DNA of 64,000 nucleotides from positions 124,001 through 188,000 of the forward strand of contig NZ_JAEINN010000008.1 of assembly GCF_016342405.1 (NCBI RefSeq). Reading direction: 5' to 3'. Source of the DNA: Maridesulfovibrio ferrireducens. GTDB lineage: Bacteria > Desulfobacterota > Desulfovibrionia > Desulfovibrionales > Desulfovibrionaceae. Below, piece by piece: positions 37,574 to 47,856 of the stretch. How positions within the stretch are numbered: the stretch's first letter is position 1; each line of letters opens with the position of its first letter. The position numbers were made by a program, and so were the translations under genes. The notes under the pieces were generated by a model that saw only the letters and a list, made by a program, of their open reading frames with translations, made no database searches and was not told where the DNA came from.

Positions 37574-39571
37574 ATGCCTAAAGTTACTATTGCATCCTTG
37601 GAGAAATCTTATAACGGTGAAGATCTGTTCAGCGATCTAACCTTTGAAGTTATTGCCGGAATGCGGCTTGCCGTAACCGGACCTAACGGGTGTGGTAAAT
37701 CTACGCTTCTCAAGCTTATTGCCGGAAAAATCGAGCCGGATGGCGGCGTTATTGCTATCTCTAAAACTGCCAGAGTCGGCTATGTTGCTCAGGAATTTAC
37801 CGATGAAGATCTTGAGCATGGACTTCTCAGCTGGGTGCTTGCCGCGTTACCTTCATGGAATTGTTTGTGGAAAGAGTGGGAAAATGCCGCTCATACCAAT
37901 GATCAGGCTTTGATTGAAAGACTTTCCGAACGTCAGGCAGATCTGGAGCATCAATTCGGATATAATCCTGAACACAAAGCCCGTACTATTTTGACGGGAC
38001 TTGGATTTTCAGAGCATAATATGCTCAGTAAAATTGAAGAGTTGAGTGGTGGATGGCGCGAACGTGCCAAGCTCGGCAGAGTCCTTTTACAAGGCGCAGA
38101 TATTTTACTGCTTGATGAACCTACTAACCATCTTGATCTTGAAGCTGTTGAATGGCTTGAAAATTATCTGTTAGCTTTTAGAGGCGTGGTCATATATGTC
38201 GCGCATGATCTTATTTTTCTTAACCGCGTCGGTACTCACGTTTTGTATTTAGGCGCAGGAAAAGCCGTTGTCAGACGCGGTTCCTTTACTCAGTTTTTGG
38301 AATGGCGTGCTGAAAATTCTTCGCAGCGTTCCCGTGAAGCCGTTAAACTTTCTGCTAGAATTGAAAACGAATATTCTTATATTAACCGCTTTAAAGCTCA
38401 AGCCAGAAAGGCCGCGCAGGCTCAATCTAAGCTTAAAAAAGTGGTTAAACTTGAGGAAGAACTTTCTCAGATTCAGGTTGAAACGGAGAGTCATCGCGCT
38501 GGGCGGAGTCTTGCTTTTAAGATGCCGCCTACTTCTCGCGGTGACAAGGCAGCTATCAGCGTTGTTGAACTTGAATTTTCATATGATGGACGGCCTCCGT
38601 CTCTCTGGCCTGTTCTGAATTTTCAGCTGTTCCGTGGCAAAAAAGTTGCTCTCGCCGCTCCAAATGGAGCAGGTAAGTCAACCTTATTAAAAGTTATACT
38701 CGGTCAGTTAAAGCCGAATGCCGGTTATGCAAAGATTGGACAGAACACCAGCCTTGCATATTTCAGTCAGCATCAAAGTGAAATTTTGCGAAGCGAGGCT
38801 ACTGCTTTATCTGAAATAAGAAGACTTTGTGATCCTGATACAACTGAAGAACAGCTTAAAGGTGTGTTGGGTCTTTTCCTTCTTGGTCAGTCATATTTTG
38901 AGCGTCCTATTTCGGCTCTTTCAGGTGGAGAAAAAAACAGACTTATACTTGCCAGCCTCTTCCTTTCAAGGGCGAATCTGTTGATTCTTGATGAACCTAC
39001 TAACCATCTTGATCTTGAGAGTCGTGAGGGGCTGATTGCAGCTCTTAAGGATTATGACGGAACTCTCTTTTTTGTAGCACATGACCGCCATCTTTTGACT
39101 GAAGTTGCCGAAGAAATTTGGGCACTGACTGATACCGGTGTCGAAGTTTTTCAGACTTTTAAAGGTTACGATAATCATCGTAAACAGGCTCTGACTGGCG
39201 TTGGAAGTTCTAGTCCGGCTTATAAAAAGCTTGAAGTAGAGGCTAAACCTGAGAAGCGTAAACTAACCAAAGAAGAAAAGCGTCGTCAGGCTGATATAAG
39301 AAATGAATTGTATAAAGACTTGAAACCTCGCCTTGCGAAGTATGAAAAGTTAGAGAAAGATCTTGAAAAAGTTCTTGAAGAACAATCTGAAATGGAAGAA
39401 AAGTTAAACGATCCCGGTCTTTATAATGATAGCGGAGCGGCTATCGAACTAAATTCCAGCTATTCTGAAGCCTGTTCATGGTCTGAAAGTCTGATGGAAG
39501 ATATGGCTATCCTTGAAGAGGAAATAGCCGAGATTGAAGAGCGTAAAAAGCAGCTTTTGGAAGAGGATTAG
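37574..39571 (+). CDS. ABC-F family ATPase (ribosome-associated type)
   Basis: A 665-residue soluble protein with two ABC domains and no membrane segments. NBD1 has GPNGCGKST (about 37-45) and [11 protein letters not shown]; the linker (about 260-320) is Lys/Gln-rich, followed by NBD2 with APNGAGKST and LSGGEKNRL, both with [10 protein letters not shown] Walker B/D-loop regions. The C-terminal ~100 residues are a charged coiled coil. This is the ABC-F plan (Uup/YheS/EttA), whose members bind the ribosome. Subtype closest to YheS/ABCF3 by eye. GGAG precedes ATG 37574; nudix gene follows by 5 bases. Confidence 0.92.
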   Translation: MPKVTIASLEKSYNGEDLFSDLTFEVIAGMRLAVTGPNGCGKSTLLKLIAGKIEPDGGVIAISKTARVGYVAQEFTDEDLEHGLLSWVLAALPSWNCLWKEWENAAHTNDQALIERLSERQADLEHQFGYNPEHKARTILTGLGFSEHNMLSKIEELSGGWRERAKLGRVLLQGADILLLDEPTNHLDLEAVEWLENYLLAFRGVVIYVAHDLIFLNRVGTHVLYLGAGKAVVRRGSFTQFLEWRAENSSQRSREAVKLSARIENEYSYINRFKAQARKAAQAQSKLKKVVKLEEELSQIQVETESHRAGRSLAFKMPPTSRGDKAAISVVELEFSYDGRPPSLWPVLNFQLFRGKKVALAAPNGAGKSTLLKVILGQLKPNAGYAKIGQNTSLAYFSQHQSEILRSEATALSEIRRLCDPDTTEEQLKGVLGLFLLGQSYFERPISALSGGEKNRLILASLFLSRANLLILDEPTNHLDLESREGLIAALKDYDGTLFFVAHDRHLLTEVAEEIWALTDTGVEVFQTFKGYDNHRKQALTGVGSSSPAYKKLEVEAKPEKRKLTKEEKRRQADIRNELYKDLKPRLAKYEKLEKDLEKVLEEQSEMEEKLNDPGLYNDSGAAIELNSSYSEACSWSESLMEDMAILEEEIAEIEERKKQLLEED

Positions 39572-39576
39572 GGCGC

Positions 39577-39999
39577 GTGACTGATCGAAACCCTGTATCT
39601 GTTGTTGCCGGAATTATCTGGGACAAAGGTTTATTTCTGTCGGCAGAACGTCCGAAAGGTAAAGATTACGCCGGTTGGTGGGAATTCCCTGGCGGCAAGG
39701 TGGAAAATGGAGAGTCTCTTTCCGAGGCGCTTGTCCGTGAATTGCAGGAAGAATTGGGAATTACTCCGTTAAAGTTTGACTTTTGGATGGAAAAGCTGGT
39801 TGATTATCCAGAGTATACTGTGAAACTCAATTTTTTTGATATATGGGAATTTTCAGGAGATGTAACATCATTGGAAAATCAATCATTTGACTGGTTTGAT
39901 CTTGATAATGTAGTTGATGTAAAATTTTTGCCTGTTAATTATGAAATTCTTGAATTACTGAAAGAAAGGGAAAGAGCTGTTAAGGCCGTTGCCAAGTAA
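39577..39999 (+). CDS. Nudix hydrolase (MutT-like)
   Basis: A 140-residue Nudix protein. The box GxxxxxExxxxxxxREuxEExGu spans residues 40-62 (starting [20 protein letters not shown]). With FPGG before it and the ending typical of 8-oxo-dGTP/CTP pyrophosphohydrolases, it may sanitise oxidised nucleotides; other substrates are possible. The start is GTG 39577, five bases after the ABC-F stop. Followed directly by metF. Confidence 0.9.
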   Translation: MTDRNPVSVVAGIIWDKGLFLSAERPKGKDYAGWWEFPGGKVENGESLSEALVRELQEELGITPLKFDFWMEKLVDYPEYTVKLNFFDIWEFSGDVTSLENQSFDWFDLDNVVDVKFLPVNYEILELLKERERAVKAVAK

Positions 40000-40009
40000 G
40001 GAGTGTTGC

Positions 40010-40882
40010 ATGAAAATAGTTGATTTGATCGAAAAAAATAAGCCGTTTCTCTCTTTAGAGTTTTTTCCTCCTAAGGATAAAGAATCATGGCCTGCCTTTT
40101 TTGAGGTTGTTAAAAAGTTAAAGGTGCTGAATCCTCTTTTTGCTTCTGTTACTTATGGAGCAGGGGGCGGTTCTCAAAGCAGTTCGCTTGAAATTGTTAA
40201 GCAGATGAAACAGGACATGGGTATTGAGCCTCTTGCTCATTTAACGTGTGTTGGGGCAAGTCCTGAAAATATAAGTGATTTCATTAATTCACTTCGTGAA
40301 GCAGGGGTAGAAAATATTCTTGCGCTTCGCGGGGATGCTCCCAAAGATGTTGAAGGTTTTGATTTCAACACACAGGCTTTCAAACAGGCCTCAGATCTCG
40401 TTACCTATGTTAAAGATCAACATCCGGGTATGGGAATAGGCGTTGCCGGATATCCTGAAGCTCACCTTGAATCTCCTTCAATTAAAGAAGATTTTAAGTG
40501 GATGAAATATAAAGTTGATGAGGGCGGGCAATTCATTATTACTCAGCTCTTTTTCGATAATAGAGTTTATTTTGACTTCTGCGAAAGACTTGTCGGAATG
40601 GGGATCAATGTTCCGGTTGTTCCGGGCGTGTTGCCTATTATGAGCCTTAAGTCAGCCAAATTTATTCTTTCACTGTGCGGAGCTGCGATTCCCGGTAAAT
40701 ATCTCAGCGCGCTTGAAAAAGCACATGCTGACGGGGGAGACGAAGCTGTTTATCGTCTTGGAATAGATTACGCCACAAAGCAGGCTCAGGGTCTTCTCGA
40801 CGGCGGGGCTCCCGGAGTTCATTTATATACTTTGAACAGAGCAAAGGCATGTCTTGAAATCGGACAGGCTTTGAAGTTTTAA
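40010..40882 (+). CDS. metF: Methylenetetrahydrofolate reductase
   Basis: A 290-residue FAD-dependent MetF reducing 5,10-methylene-THF to 5-methyl-THF. Marks are FLSLEFFPPKD at the start, SVTYGAGGGS, AHLTCVGAS, ILALRGDAP and the C-terminal FIITQLFFDN region. ATG 40010 with TAAGGAG is the start; the nudix stop lies 10 bases upstream. In this type of organism it can serve methionine synthesis and C1 metabolism. Confidence 0.95.
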   Translation: MKIVDLIEKNKPFLSLEFFPPKDKESWPAFFEVVKKLKVLNPLFASVTYGAGGGSQSSSLEIVKQMKQDMGIEPLAHLTCVGASPENISDFINSLREAGVENILALRGDAPKDVEGFDFNTQAFKQASDLVTYVKDQHPGMGIGVAGYPEAHLESPSIKEDFKWMKYKVDEGGQFIITQLFFDNRVYFDFCERLVGMGINVPVVPGVLPIMSLKSAKFILSLCGAAIPGKYLSALEKAHADGGDEAVYRLGIDYATKQAQGLLDGGAPGVHLYTLNRAKACLEIGQALKF

Positions 40883-40978
40883 TTGGTCAGTTGTTGCGGT
40901 CAAGTTTTGATCATCATCAATAAAAATTAAACCTGATCACTTTTTTAAGTTTCAGATTAAAAATACGGAGGCAAAGCC

Positions 40979-42007
40979 ATGAGTACTAAGAATCCCAGAG
41001 TTGCTGTTGTCGGTGCTACAGGTGCGGTCGGTCGCGAAATGCTTAAAGTTCTTGAGCAGAGAAATTTTCCCGCATCTGAAGTTGTTCCTTTTTCTTCTGC
41101 CCGTTCCGCAGGAACAAAAGTTACTTATATGGATAAAGAGTTGACCGTTATTGAGCTTAAAGAAGATTCATTTGAAGGATTTGACATAGCTCTTTTTTCA
41201 GCTGGCGGCAGCACTTCCGAGAAGTTTGCACCTCTGGCAGCTAAGGCTGGCTGTGTTGTTATTGATAATTCCAGCGCTTGGAGAATGGACCCTAAGATTC
41301 CTCTTGTTGTGCCCGAAGTTAATCCCGAAGACCTTGACTGGCACCCCGGCATAATCGCCAATCCGAATTGTTCTACGATTCAGCTTGTTGTCGCTCTTAA
41401 GCCTATTCATGACAAAGCTAAAATCAAACGTGTCGTAGTGTCTACTTATCAGGCTGTATCCGGCACAGGTCAAAAAGCTATCAATGAGCTTGAAACTCAG
41501 GTCAGCAGACTTTTTAATGGCAAAGAAGTTGTTTCTGATGTTTACCCGCATCAGATTGCGTTCAACTGTCTGCCTCAGATTGATGTCTTCCTTGATAATG
41601 ATTACACTAAGGAAGAAATGAAAATGGTTAATGAAACTAAAAAAATTATGGGCGACGACTCTATTAAGCTTACAGCCACAACAGTTCGCGTACCTGTTTT
41701 CTACGGTCATTCAGAGTCCGTAAATATTGAAACAGTTGAAAAATTGAGTGCTGTTGAGTGTAGAAATATTCTCGCTAATTTCCCCGGAATAACTATCATC
41801 GATTACCCCGAAAAGGGGCATTACCCTATGGCAATTGATTGCGCCGGTGAAGATGATGTTTTTGTCGGTAGAATTCGTGAAGATGACACTATTGATAACG
41901 GTCTTAATATGTGGATCGTTGCTGACAACATTCGCAAGGGCGCTGCTCTTAACACTGTACAAATTGCCGAAACTCTCATCGAGCGCGGTCTTGTCCGTGT
42001 AGTTTAG
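40979..42007 (+). CDS. asd: Aspartate-semialdehyde dehydrogenase
   Basis: A 342-residue NADP-dependent enzyme of the aspartate pathway (lysine, threonine, methionine). The nucleotide loop GATGAVGREM (12-21) and the active-site Cys131 in NPNCST are visible; RVPVFYGHSE holds the late catalytic region. GGAGG precedes ATG 40979. Closed by a terminator. Confidence 0.97.
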   Translation: MSTKNPRVAVVGATGAVGREMLKVLEQRNFPASEVVPFSSARSAGTKVTYMDKELTVIELKEDSFEGFDIALFSAGGSTSEKFAPLAAKAGCVVIDNSSAWRMDPKIPLVVPEVNPEDLDWHPGIIANPNCSTIQLVVALKPIHDKAKIKRVVVSTYQAVSGTGQKAINELETQVSRLFNGKEVVSDVYPHQIAFNCLPQIDVFLDNDYTKEEMKMVNETKKIMGDDSIKLTATTVRVPVFYGHSESVNIETVEKLSAVECRNILANFPGITIIDYPEKGHYPMAIDCAGEDDVFVGRIREDDTIDNGLNMWIVADNIRKGAALNTVQIAETLIERGLVRVV

Positions 42008-42031
42008 CTGGCTCATTTCAGTTAGTCATTC

Positions 42032-42068
42032 AGGCCGATCTTTGATATTTCGAAGATCGGCCTTTTTT
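42032..42068 (+). terminator. Terminator after asd
   Basis: AGGCCGATCTT pairs with AAGATCGGCCT (42053-42063), then TTTTTTGTTTTTT. The following 190 bases to the next gene show no gene; a loose inverted repeat with TTTCGAG near 42180-42200 is the only structure seen. Confidence 0.9.
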
Positions 42069-42255
42069 GTTTTTTTGTTAATTTCAGAATGCTAATTTTA
42101 CTAATATGATTTAATGAAATAATTAGGGTTAATCCCTTGCCGAGTATTGCTTTTGTTCTGTAAGTTAGAAAGAGACTTTCGAGATAATCTTATTTCGAGG
42201 GTAAGTGGCGAAATCTGTCTTCTCGGGGATATGAATAAAATTTACGGAGTTCAAA

Positions 42256-43206
42256 TTGATAAAAAAAGTAGGTAGCGAAGAATATATCGATGCTATGCTT
42301 GCCTCCATGCGTGCAGGAACTGATAAAGTTTGTGCTTTTTATGAGCATAGAATCGGGCTTGTTTGCACTGATCCTAAGTTAATGCTTATGCCGTGGGACG
42401 ATCATCTGGTTCATCGCGGGGATGGTGTTTTTGAAACCATGAAGTTTGTAAATGGCAAATTGTATCAACTTGACCCGCATCTGCGCAGAATGAAAAGATC
42501 CGCTTCTACGATACACCTTCAGCCTCCTTGTTCATGGGAGGAGCTTGCTGATATTGTTCTGGATGTGTGCGGAGCTTCCGGTTGTGATTCCGGTCTTGTG
42601 CGTGTTCTGCTGGGTAGAGGCGGGGGCGGATTCGGTATCAATCCTTATGAATGTCCGGTTCCTTCATTATATATTGTTGTTTATAAATATGAGCCTAAGC
42701 CTGAAGAGTGGTATGAAAAGGGGCTTACAGCATTTAAATCCTCAATTCCTGCAAAGCAGCCTTATTTAGCGACAATCAAATCAATTGATTATCTACCGAA
42801 TGTTTTAATGATGTTTGATGCAATGAAAGAAGGATTTGATTTGCCTTTCTGTTTTGACCGTCTTGGATTTTTAGCAGAAGGCGCAACGGAGAATGTCTGC
42901 ATAGTTGATGCGGGCGGGACACTTAAAGTCCCAGAGTTCTCCAATGCTCTTGCAGGAACAACACTGCTTCGTGCCATTCAGTTGATAGCTGATGAAGTTC
43001 CTGTTGATTACTGCGCCATTTCCGAGGAAGACATACTCCTCGCAAAAGAGGTCATTGTTTGTGGAACATCAAATGATGCAGTCGGGGTTGTCAGATTTAA
43101 TAAAAAACCGATCCATGATGTTAGACCCGGTCCTGTGTGTAAACGTATGCGCGAATTACTCGCTAAAGATCTAGAAGAGAATGGAACTGTTTTGAAGAAG
43201 TACTAA
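42256..43206 (+). CDS. Class IV PLP aminotransferase (branched-chain aminotransferase / ADC-lyase-like)
   Basis: A 316-residue fold-type IV enzyme. Arg54 in VHRGDGVFET, the PLP Lys175 in ATIKSIDYLPN and the Glu in EGATENV are conserved; the phosphate-binding late region CGTSNDAVGV is present. Sequence alone does not separate branched-chain aminotransferase, D-amino-acid aminotransferase and aminodeoxychorismate lyase. TTG 42256 follows GGAG by seven bases and is the likely start. Followed by a terminator. Confidence 0.88.
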   Translation: MIKKVGSEEYIDAMLASMRAGTDKVCAFYEHRIGLVCTDPKLMLMPWDDHLVHRGDGVFETMKFVNGKLYQLDPHLRRMKRSASTIHLQPPCSWEELADIVLDVCGASGCDSGLVRVLLGRGGGGFGINPYECPVPSLYIVVYKYEPKPEEWYEKGLTAFKSSIPAKQPYLATIKSIDYLPNVLMMFDAMKEGFDLPFCFDRLGFLAEGATENVCIVDAGGTLKVPEFSNALAGTTLLRAIQLIADEVPVDYCAISEEDILLAKEVIVCGTSNDAVGVVRFNKKPIHDVRPGPVCKRMRELLAKDLEENGTVLKKY

Positions 43207-43237
43207 GCGATTAGTTTTTAATTTATTAAAATCATTA

Positions 43238-43279
43238 CAGGTGGAAACTCTCATAAGAAAGTTTTCACCTGTTTTTTTA
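43238..43279 (+). terminator. Terminator between aminotransferase and CAT-like genes
   Basis: ACAGGTGGAAAC (43238-43249) pairs with GTTTTCACCTGT (43261-43272) with one G-T pair, then seven T. The convergent gene ends at 43277. Confidence 0.8.
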
Positions 43280-43984
43280 GATATTTATATGTTTTTCTGG
43301 ATTAGAGCACATTTCTCCGAATAATTTAAAAAATTCGGCAATATGTCTGCCATCGGCTAGACTGTGAAGCAGTTCTATGGAGACAGGCAGAATTTTTTTG
43401 TTTTCTGCATTTTTTGTAACCTGTCCGAATAGTATTCTCGGAACGGAGTCTTCGTTGCAGTCACCCCAAGGGTTTGTGGCAGAAGTGAAAGCTACTCCAT
43501 TGTTAATGCTGAAATATAAAAGATTTTGTTTATCTCCGCCTTTAGGTGTCAGGCTTGGATTGTTATCCGCATTTTGACGTGAGAATTCTATGTTTTCTGT
43601 AAGTTTTGCATAATTATCAGCGTATTGTGCCAAACAGTTTGCATGCAGTGAACGTCCCTTTGGAATATATGTGAAGGCTGGATGAACTTTGTCATAAATA
43701 ACAGGTTTTCCATCTACGATTCTTGTTCGAAATTCAGGTAGGGCGTTGGCTGATTTTGTTGCAAAGAAATAAAGAGCATCTGAAAATCTGATTGATTTTG
43801 CGGATGACTTGATTCTTTTTCTTAACTCGCAAAATTCTGTGATGTCCTGTTGTATGGTAAAGCCGTACTGACATGATTTCATGGACTGGAAAAAAGTAAA
43901 ATGCTCGCTTCTTTCCCAATTATCCATATCCAAATTATGCATGATGCTGTCTGTTGTAAGGGCTGATTCAGTTGTATTGGTCAT
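43277..43984 (-). CDS. Chloramphenicol acetyltransferase-like protein (CatA fold)
   Basis: A 235-residue member of the CatA acyl-CoA transferase fold. The catalytic HxxxDG appears as HSLADG near residue 214, as in CAT; FFQSMKSCQYGFTIQQDITEF at the N-terminus and NPWGD plus FGQVTKN in the middle also fit. Genuine resistance CATs and housekeeping relatives share this pattern; resistance is not shown. The frame is open to 44053, but ATG 43984 with AGGA upstream gives MTNTTES. It stands alone, convergent with the aminotransferase gene. Nothing in it looks foreign in codon use to the eye. Confidence 0.82.
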   Translation of the reverse strand: MTNTTESALTTDSIMHNLDMDNWERSEHFTFFQSMKSCQYGFTIQQDITEFCELRKRIKSSAKSIRFSDALYFFATKSANALPEFRTRIVDGKPVIYDKVHPAFTYIPKGRSLHANCLAQYADNYAKLTENIEFSRQNADNNPSLTPKGGDKQNLLYFSINNGVAFTSATNPWGDCNEDSVPRILFGQVTKNAENKKILPVSIELLHSLADGRHIAEFFKLFGEMCSNPEKHINI

Positions 43985-44147
43985 TACTAATCCTGTTAAT
44001 TTTTTTATAATTAATCCGAAAAAACAGGATAATGATATCCTTAATATTGGCAAGTCTTGTTTTGGGTATTTATGAATGTTTGTTGTTATTCAAAAAATGG
44101 TGATTCAACCATTGTCACACTTAGCTGAAATGATTTAAAGAAAACGT

Positions 44148-45830
44148 ATGACAAAACGAGCATATACTGTCGCGCCTGTTGATGATTCCGGTCAATTCGT
44201 GGATGCACGAATTTCGATCGAAGGCAAGGTATGGCATCTCTGGGGTCGCAGGGGTGCTGAGCGCGAAGAAGCTCTTGCGTCTGTTTCTGAAGAAACCGGC
44301 GTGAAGCTTCCTGTTGTTTTCGGGGCAGGATTAGGTGTTTGCATTAAGAAACTGCTTGAGCGCGGTCCCGTGGCAGTTGTTGATAGCGATCCTCAGATTG
44401 CGGAACTGACTGGTGCGGACTGTTTTCGAGAGCATCCACAGGTTTTATGGCTTGATGGAGAGCCTGCGGAAGTTTTAGGCAAGCTTATAAAATGGCAGAA
44501 AGATAATGGCGGAAGCTCGTTTGATCTTATTAAAATGCCATTATATTTGCGCCTTGATCCTGACTGGTATGTAACTATTGCTAATACTCTTGAGGCTGCG
44601 GAAAAGGCTGATACAGTTCCTGATTTCTGGGAGGAAGTAAAATATCCTAAATTTCAAAATGTGAAACCTAAAGTCCTTTTTTTTAATAGACCGTATTTTT
44701 TAACCGGTGAAATTATTTCAGCTTTGGATCGTTTAGGTATTTCTTATCGCAGTGTTGATATTGGCATGGGATATACTGTTCGCGATGGTTTTGTTGAGGA
44801 TTTGTTAAAGGCGGTTGTTGAGTTTAAGCCTGATTTTGCACTCACCGTTAATCATTTCGGGGTGGACAGAGAAGGGAAGTTGACTGATCTGCTTTTAAAG
44901 TTGAAATTGCCCTTAGCTTCATGGTTTGTGGATAATCCTCATTTAGTGCTTTATCGCTACAAAAATGTATCATCTGAGCTTACCTCTATATTTACTTATG
45001 ATGCGGGTAATTTGTCGGTAATGCAGGACAAGGGTTTTGATAATGTTTTTTATTTACCGCTTGCGACAGACCCTTGCAGATTTAAAGCTGGCAAACCCGG
45101 TAAAGACAGTTGGTGTTCGCAAGTTTCCTTTGTGGGTAATTCCATGGTTGATGCGGTTTCAAATTCGCTTGCAGACGCAAATTTGCCTAGAAATATTAAA
45201 GATAGATATCCACAGTTAGCGGCTGAATTCGGCAATGCTGACGATCTCTCCGTTGAAAAATATTTAGAAAAAAGACATCCTGATTTATTAGAAATTGTCG
45301 AAGAATTTAAAGCTGATGAACAAAAACTTTCTTTTGAAGCTTTGATAACATGGGAGGCGACCCGTCAATATCGTCTTTCCTGTATTGAAGCTATTCTTGA
45401 TTTTAATCCATTGATCGTCGGGGACCCGGGATGGCATGTCTTACTTGATAAAAATGGTTGGCGTTATCTTCCTTCTTTGGACTATTATGCTGATCTTCCA
45501 GCTTTTTACCCTATGTCCGATGTCAGTTTTAACTGCACCAGCAGGCAGATGAAGGGAGCTGTGAATCAGCGTATTTTTGATGTTCCGGCGTGTGGCGGGT
45601 TTATCTTGACTGACTATCGCGAGCAAATGGAGAATCTTTTTGAACCTGATAGTGAGATTATTTCCTATAGTAATGTTAAAGAAATACCTCAGATAATGGA
45701 AAGATGTCTCGGTGATAAAAAAATGAGAGAGAAAGTTAGTGCTGCTGCTCGAAAAAGGATATTATCCGAACATACGTATGAGCACAGGCTACTAAGTATT
45801 TTGGATAAAATGAGGAAAACCTTCGGGTAA
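44148..45830 (+). CDS. CgeB-like glycosyltransferase protein
   Basis: A 560-residue protein with a Rossmann-like N-terminal part and a C-terminal half of the CgeB/DUF3880-Glyco_trans_1_2 type. Supporting segments are [17 protein letters not shown], the block [13 protein letters not shown] (about 302-314), and near the end [21 protein letters not shown] with DPDSEI-type donor-site residues and a helix that closes the fold. Family members are GT-B enzymes in surface or protein glycosylation; acceptor unknown. No signal peptide or membrane segment. A glycosyltransferase-2 gene follows after 8 bases, suggesting a joint pathway. Confidence 0.8.
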   Translation: MTKRAYTVAPVDDSGQFVDARISIEGKVWHLWGRRGAEREEALASVSEETGVKLPVVFGAGLGVCIKKLLERGPVAVVDSDPQIAELTGADCFREHPQVLWLDGEPAEVLGKLIKWQKDNGGSSFDLIKMPLYLRLDPDWYVTIANTLEAAEKADTVPDFWEEVKYPKFQNVKPKVLFFNRPYFLTGEIISALDRLGISYRSVDIGMGYTVRDGFVEDLLKAVVEFKPDFALTVNHFGVDREGKLTDLLLKLKLPLASWFVDNPHLVLYRYKNVSSELTSIFTYDAGNLSVMQDKGFDNVFYLPLATDPCRFKAGKPGKDSWCSQVSFVGNSMVDAVSNSLADANLPRNIKDRYPQLAAEFGNADDLSVEKYLEKRHPDLLEIVEEFKADEQKLSFEALITWEATRQYRLSCIEAILDFNPLIVGDPGWHVLLDKNGWRYLPSLDYYADLPAFYPMSDVSFNCTSRQMKGAVNQRIFDVPACGGFILTDYREQMENLFEPDSEIISYSNVKEIPQIMERCLGDKKMREKVSAAARKRILSEHTYEHRLLSILDKMRKTFG

Positions 45831-45838
45831 GGATATTT

Positions 45839-47491
45839 ATGACAGGATCTTTTTGGGATTTTTTAGACACAGAATCTCGGTATAGGCTTTTGGTTTCCGG
45901 ACATGGAAAACCACATTTGATGGATACCGCCAGCAGAATTTTAAATTCCGCTGAAAATGGTAAAGAGAACGCGTCCTTAATCGATCTCGGCGTGGATCTG
46001 CTTTTAACCGCGTGGGAATCCAGTCCGCTTGACGGACAGCTTGCAACTAATCTTCTTGCAATTAATCAGCAGCTTAATTTTTTACCGGCCCAGCTAACCG
46101 AAGCTCTTTCTTTTGTTTCATCAAATAATAGTGTGCCAGAAAATATAAGTTTTTTGCAGCGTCTTATTGCTAAAGATGACAAAGAAAAGCTTCTTGAATA
46201 TTTAGGAAGTCAAACTGTTCGTGAACCTGAAAATATATTTTGGTTATCTCATTTTCTCGATTTGTCATTTTTTCTTGGACGTTATGACTTGGCGCAAGAT
46301 GCTGTTTCCCGGGGCTGGCCTTCAGCAATGAAAATTATTCAAAATAAGTATTCAGGTGATGTCGCTTTTTGTACGGGCGATTATGAACTTGCCGAAAATA
46401 TTTATGCCGACGTATCTGATGATACGCTTATTTTGGGTGAAAGCCTTTTGAGGCTGGCCGAAGTGCTTGAGCGCATGGGACGCAGAGAAGAGGCGATGAT
46501 ATTGTGGCGGGACCGGATGACAGCTCGTCCGTGGCAGGTAAATACATGGTTCAAGGTCTTTGATAAAATATTTGAAAGTACCGGAAAGAGGCTTCTCGAT
46601 GGTAATGTCGCGGTCTGCCTTTACACTTATGAGAAGGCAAAGGACTTTAATGCAACGATGGAGAGTTTAGCGAATTCACTTCTTGAAAACGTACAGGTTT
46701 TTGCTCTTAATAATGGTAGTAAGGATGATACAAAACAAGTTCTAGAGCATTGGAAAGAAAAGCTCGGAGAGAGTTTAACCGTTATCAATCTACCTGTGAA
46801 TATAGGGGCTCCTGCTGCACGGAACTGGCTTAAGACTTTGGATGAGATTAAAGCGTTTGAGTATGTAGCTTATCTTGATGATGACGCACTTATTCCAGAA
46901 GATTGGCAGGCTCATTTCAGCAGGGCGGTAGCTTCATATCCTGATGCCGGGGTCTGGGGGTGTAAGGTTGTTAATGACGGACAGGAAGAAGTTATTCAGC
47001 ACGCTGATTTACATCTGAGAGAAACTCCCCGCGACTTTAAAGACAGTATGCGCGGATTTGAATTCTCTTATCTGGACCCGCACAATCAGGATCTGGATTA
47101 TGGTCAGTTTGATTTTTGCCGGCCGTGCGTGTCGGTGACAGGGTGTTTTCATTTGTTTCGACAGTCTACTCTAAATGAAATAGGTGATTTTGATCTTAGA
47201 TATTCACCGACTCAATATGATGATGTTGATCATGATTTAATGCTGGCGGTTTCGGGTAAGTCTGCTGTTTATCAAGGAAGTTTGAAGGTCTTACATAAGC
47301 GCAAGTCCGGATCAGCTATTGCTTTAAGCTCTGCAGCAAAAGGTAGCGGAGCAGGTAATATGCTCAAGCTTGAATCAAAGTATTCAACTGCGGAAGTTTC
47401 AAAAATTATAAAATACGATATTGAAAAATTGGAAAAAGACTTTACAGAAAAATCATTAAAGATTGCGTCGGTATTGCAAAGCATGGCATAA
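45839..47491 (+). CDS. Glycosyltransferase family 2 protein with N-terminal helical domain
   Basis: A 550-residue protein. Residues about 1-255 form a helical, TPR-like region; the GT-A domain begins at NVAVCLYTYEKAKDFNATME (about 260). It shows LNNGSKDDT, NIGAPAARNW and the metal motif DDD in YVAYLDDDALIPEDW (about 350). Late regions VTGCFHLFRQSTLNEIGDFD and DDVDHDLMLAV are typical of family 2. Cytosolic. Paired with the preceding CgeB-like gene; flagellin or surface-polymer modification is possible but unproven. Confidence 0.85.
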   Translation: MTGSFWDFLDTESRYRLLVSGHGKPHLMDTASRILNSAENGKENASLIDLGVDLLLTAWESSPLDGQLATNLLAINQQLNFLPAQLTEALSFVSSNNSVPENISFLQRLIAKDDKEKLLEYLGSQTVREPENIFWLSHFLDLSFFLGRYDLAQDAVSRGWPSAMKIIQNKYSGDVAFCTGDYELAENIYADVSDDTLILGESLLRLAEVLERMGRREEAMILWRDRMTARPWQVNTWFKVFDKIFESTGKRLLDGNVAVCLYTYEKAKDFNATMESLANSLLENVQVFALNNGSKDDTKQVLEHWKEKLGESLTVINLPVNIGAPAARNWLKTLDEIKAFEYVAYLDDDALIPEDWQAHFSRAVASYPDAGVWGCKVVNDGQEEVIQHADLHLRETPRDFKDSMRGFEFSYLDPHNQDLDYGQFDFCRPCVSVTGCFHLFRQSTLNEIGDFDLRYSPTQYDDVDHDLMLAVSGKSAVYQGSLKVLHKRKSGSAIALSSAAKGSGAGNMLKLESKYSTAEVSKIIKYDIEKLEKDFTEKSLKIASVLQSMA

Positions 47492-47548
47492 ATATTTTAG
47501 TATAGTTGTTTTACACAAATTTTGAAAATTATTATGAGGAGTTTAATT

Positions 47549-47776
47549 GTGAAAAAAATTATTTCAATTTTGGTTGTTTGTACCGCTTTATTTGCTTTTT
47601 CAGGATGTGGTTCGACACATTACACTGTTACAAAAACTGACGGTTCTACAATTGTATCCGTTGGTGAACCAAACTATTTTGATAAGTCTAAAAGTTATGA
47701 ATTAAAAGATTTAGATGGGCAGAAAGTAATTTTAAAACGCGAAGATGTTAAAGAAATTAAAGAAAATAAAGATTAA
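47549..47776 (+). CDS. Small YgdI/YgdR-type lipoprotein
   Basis: A 75-residue lipoprotein: Lys-rich start, hydrophobic core SILVVCTALFAF, lipobox FSGC at residues 17-20, then a DUF903-like SH3 fold with YTVTKTDGSTIVSVGEPNYF and LKREDVKEIKE. Such proteins are outer-membrane anchored and of unknown role. GTG 47549 has GAGGAG upstream. Closed by a terminator. Confidence 0.88.
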   Translation: MKKIISILVVCTALFAFSGCGSTHYTVTKTDGSTIVSVGEPNYFDKSKSYELKDLDGQKVILKREDVKEIKENKD

Positions 47777-47810
47777 TACCTGATTTATATTTGATTTATA
47801 AGTGAGAATA

Positions 47811-47847
47811 AAAAAGAGGAAGTTATACTGCAACTTCCTCTTTTTTA
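47811..47847 (+). terminator. Bidirectional terminator between two exported-protein genes
   Basis: AAAAAGAGGAAGTT pairs with AACTTCCTCTTTTT around a 7-base loop, with A-tract before and T-tract after, so it can serve both convergent genes. Confidence 0.88.
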
Positions 47848-47856
47848 TTTGAAAAA

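Noticed and set aside
42065-42255. Possible riboswitch before the aminotransferase
   Set aside because: Only loose repeats (TTTCGAG) and no conserved aptamer blocks; no terminator or sequestering stem.
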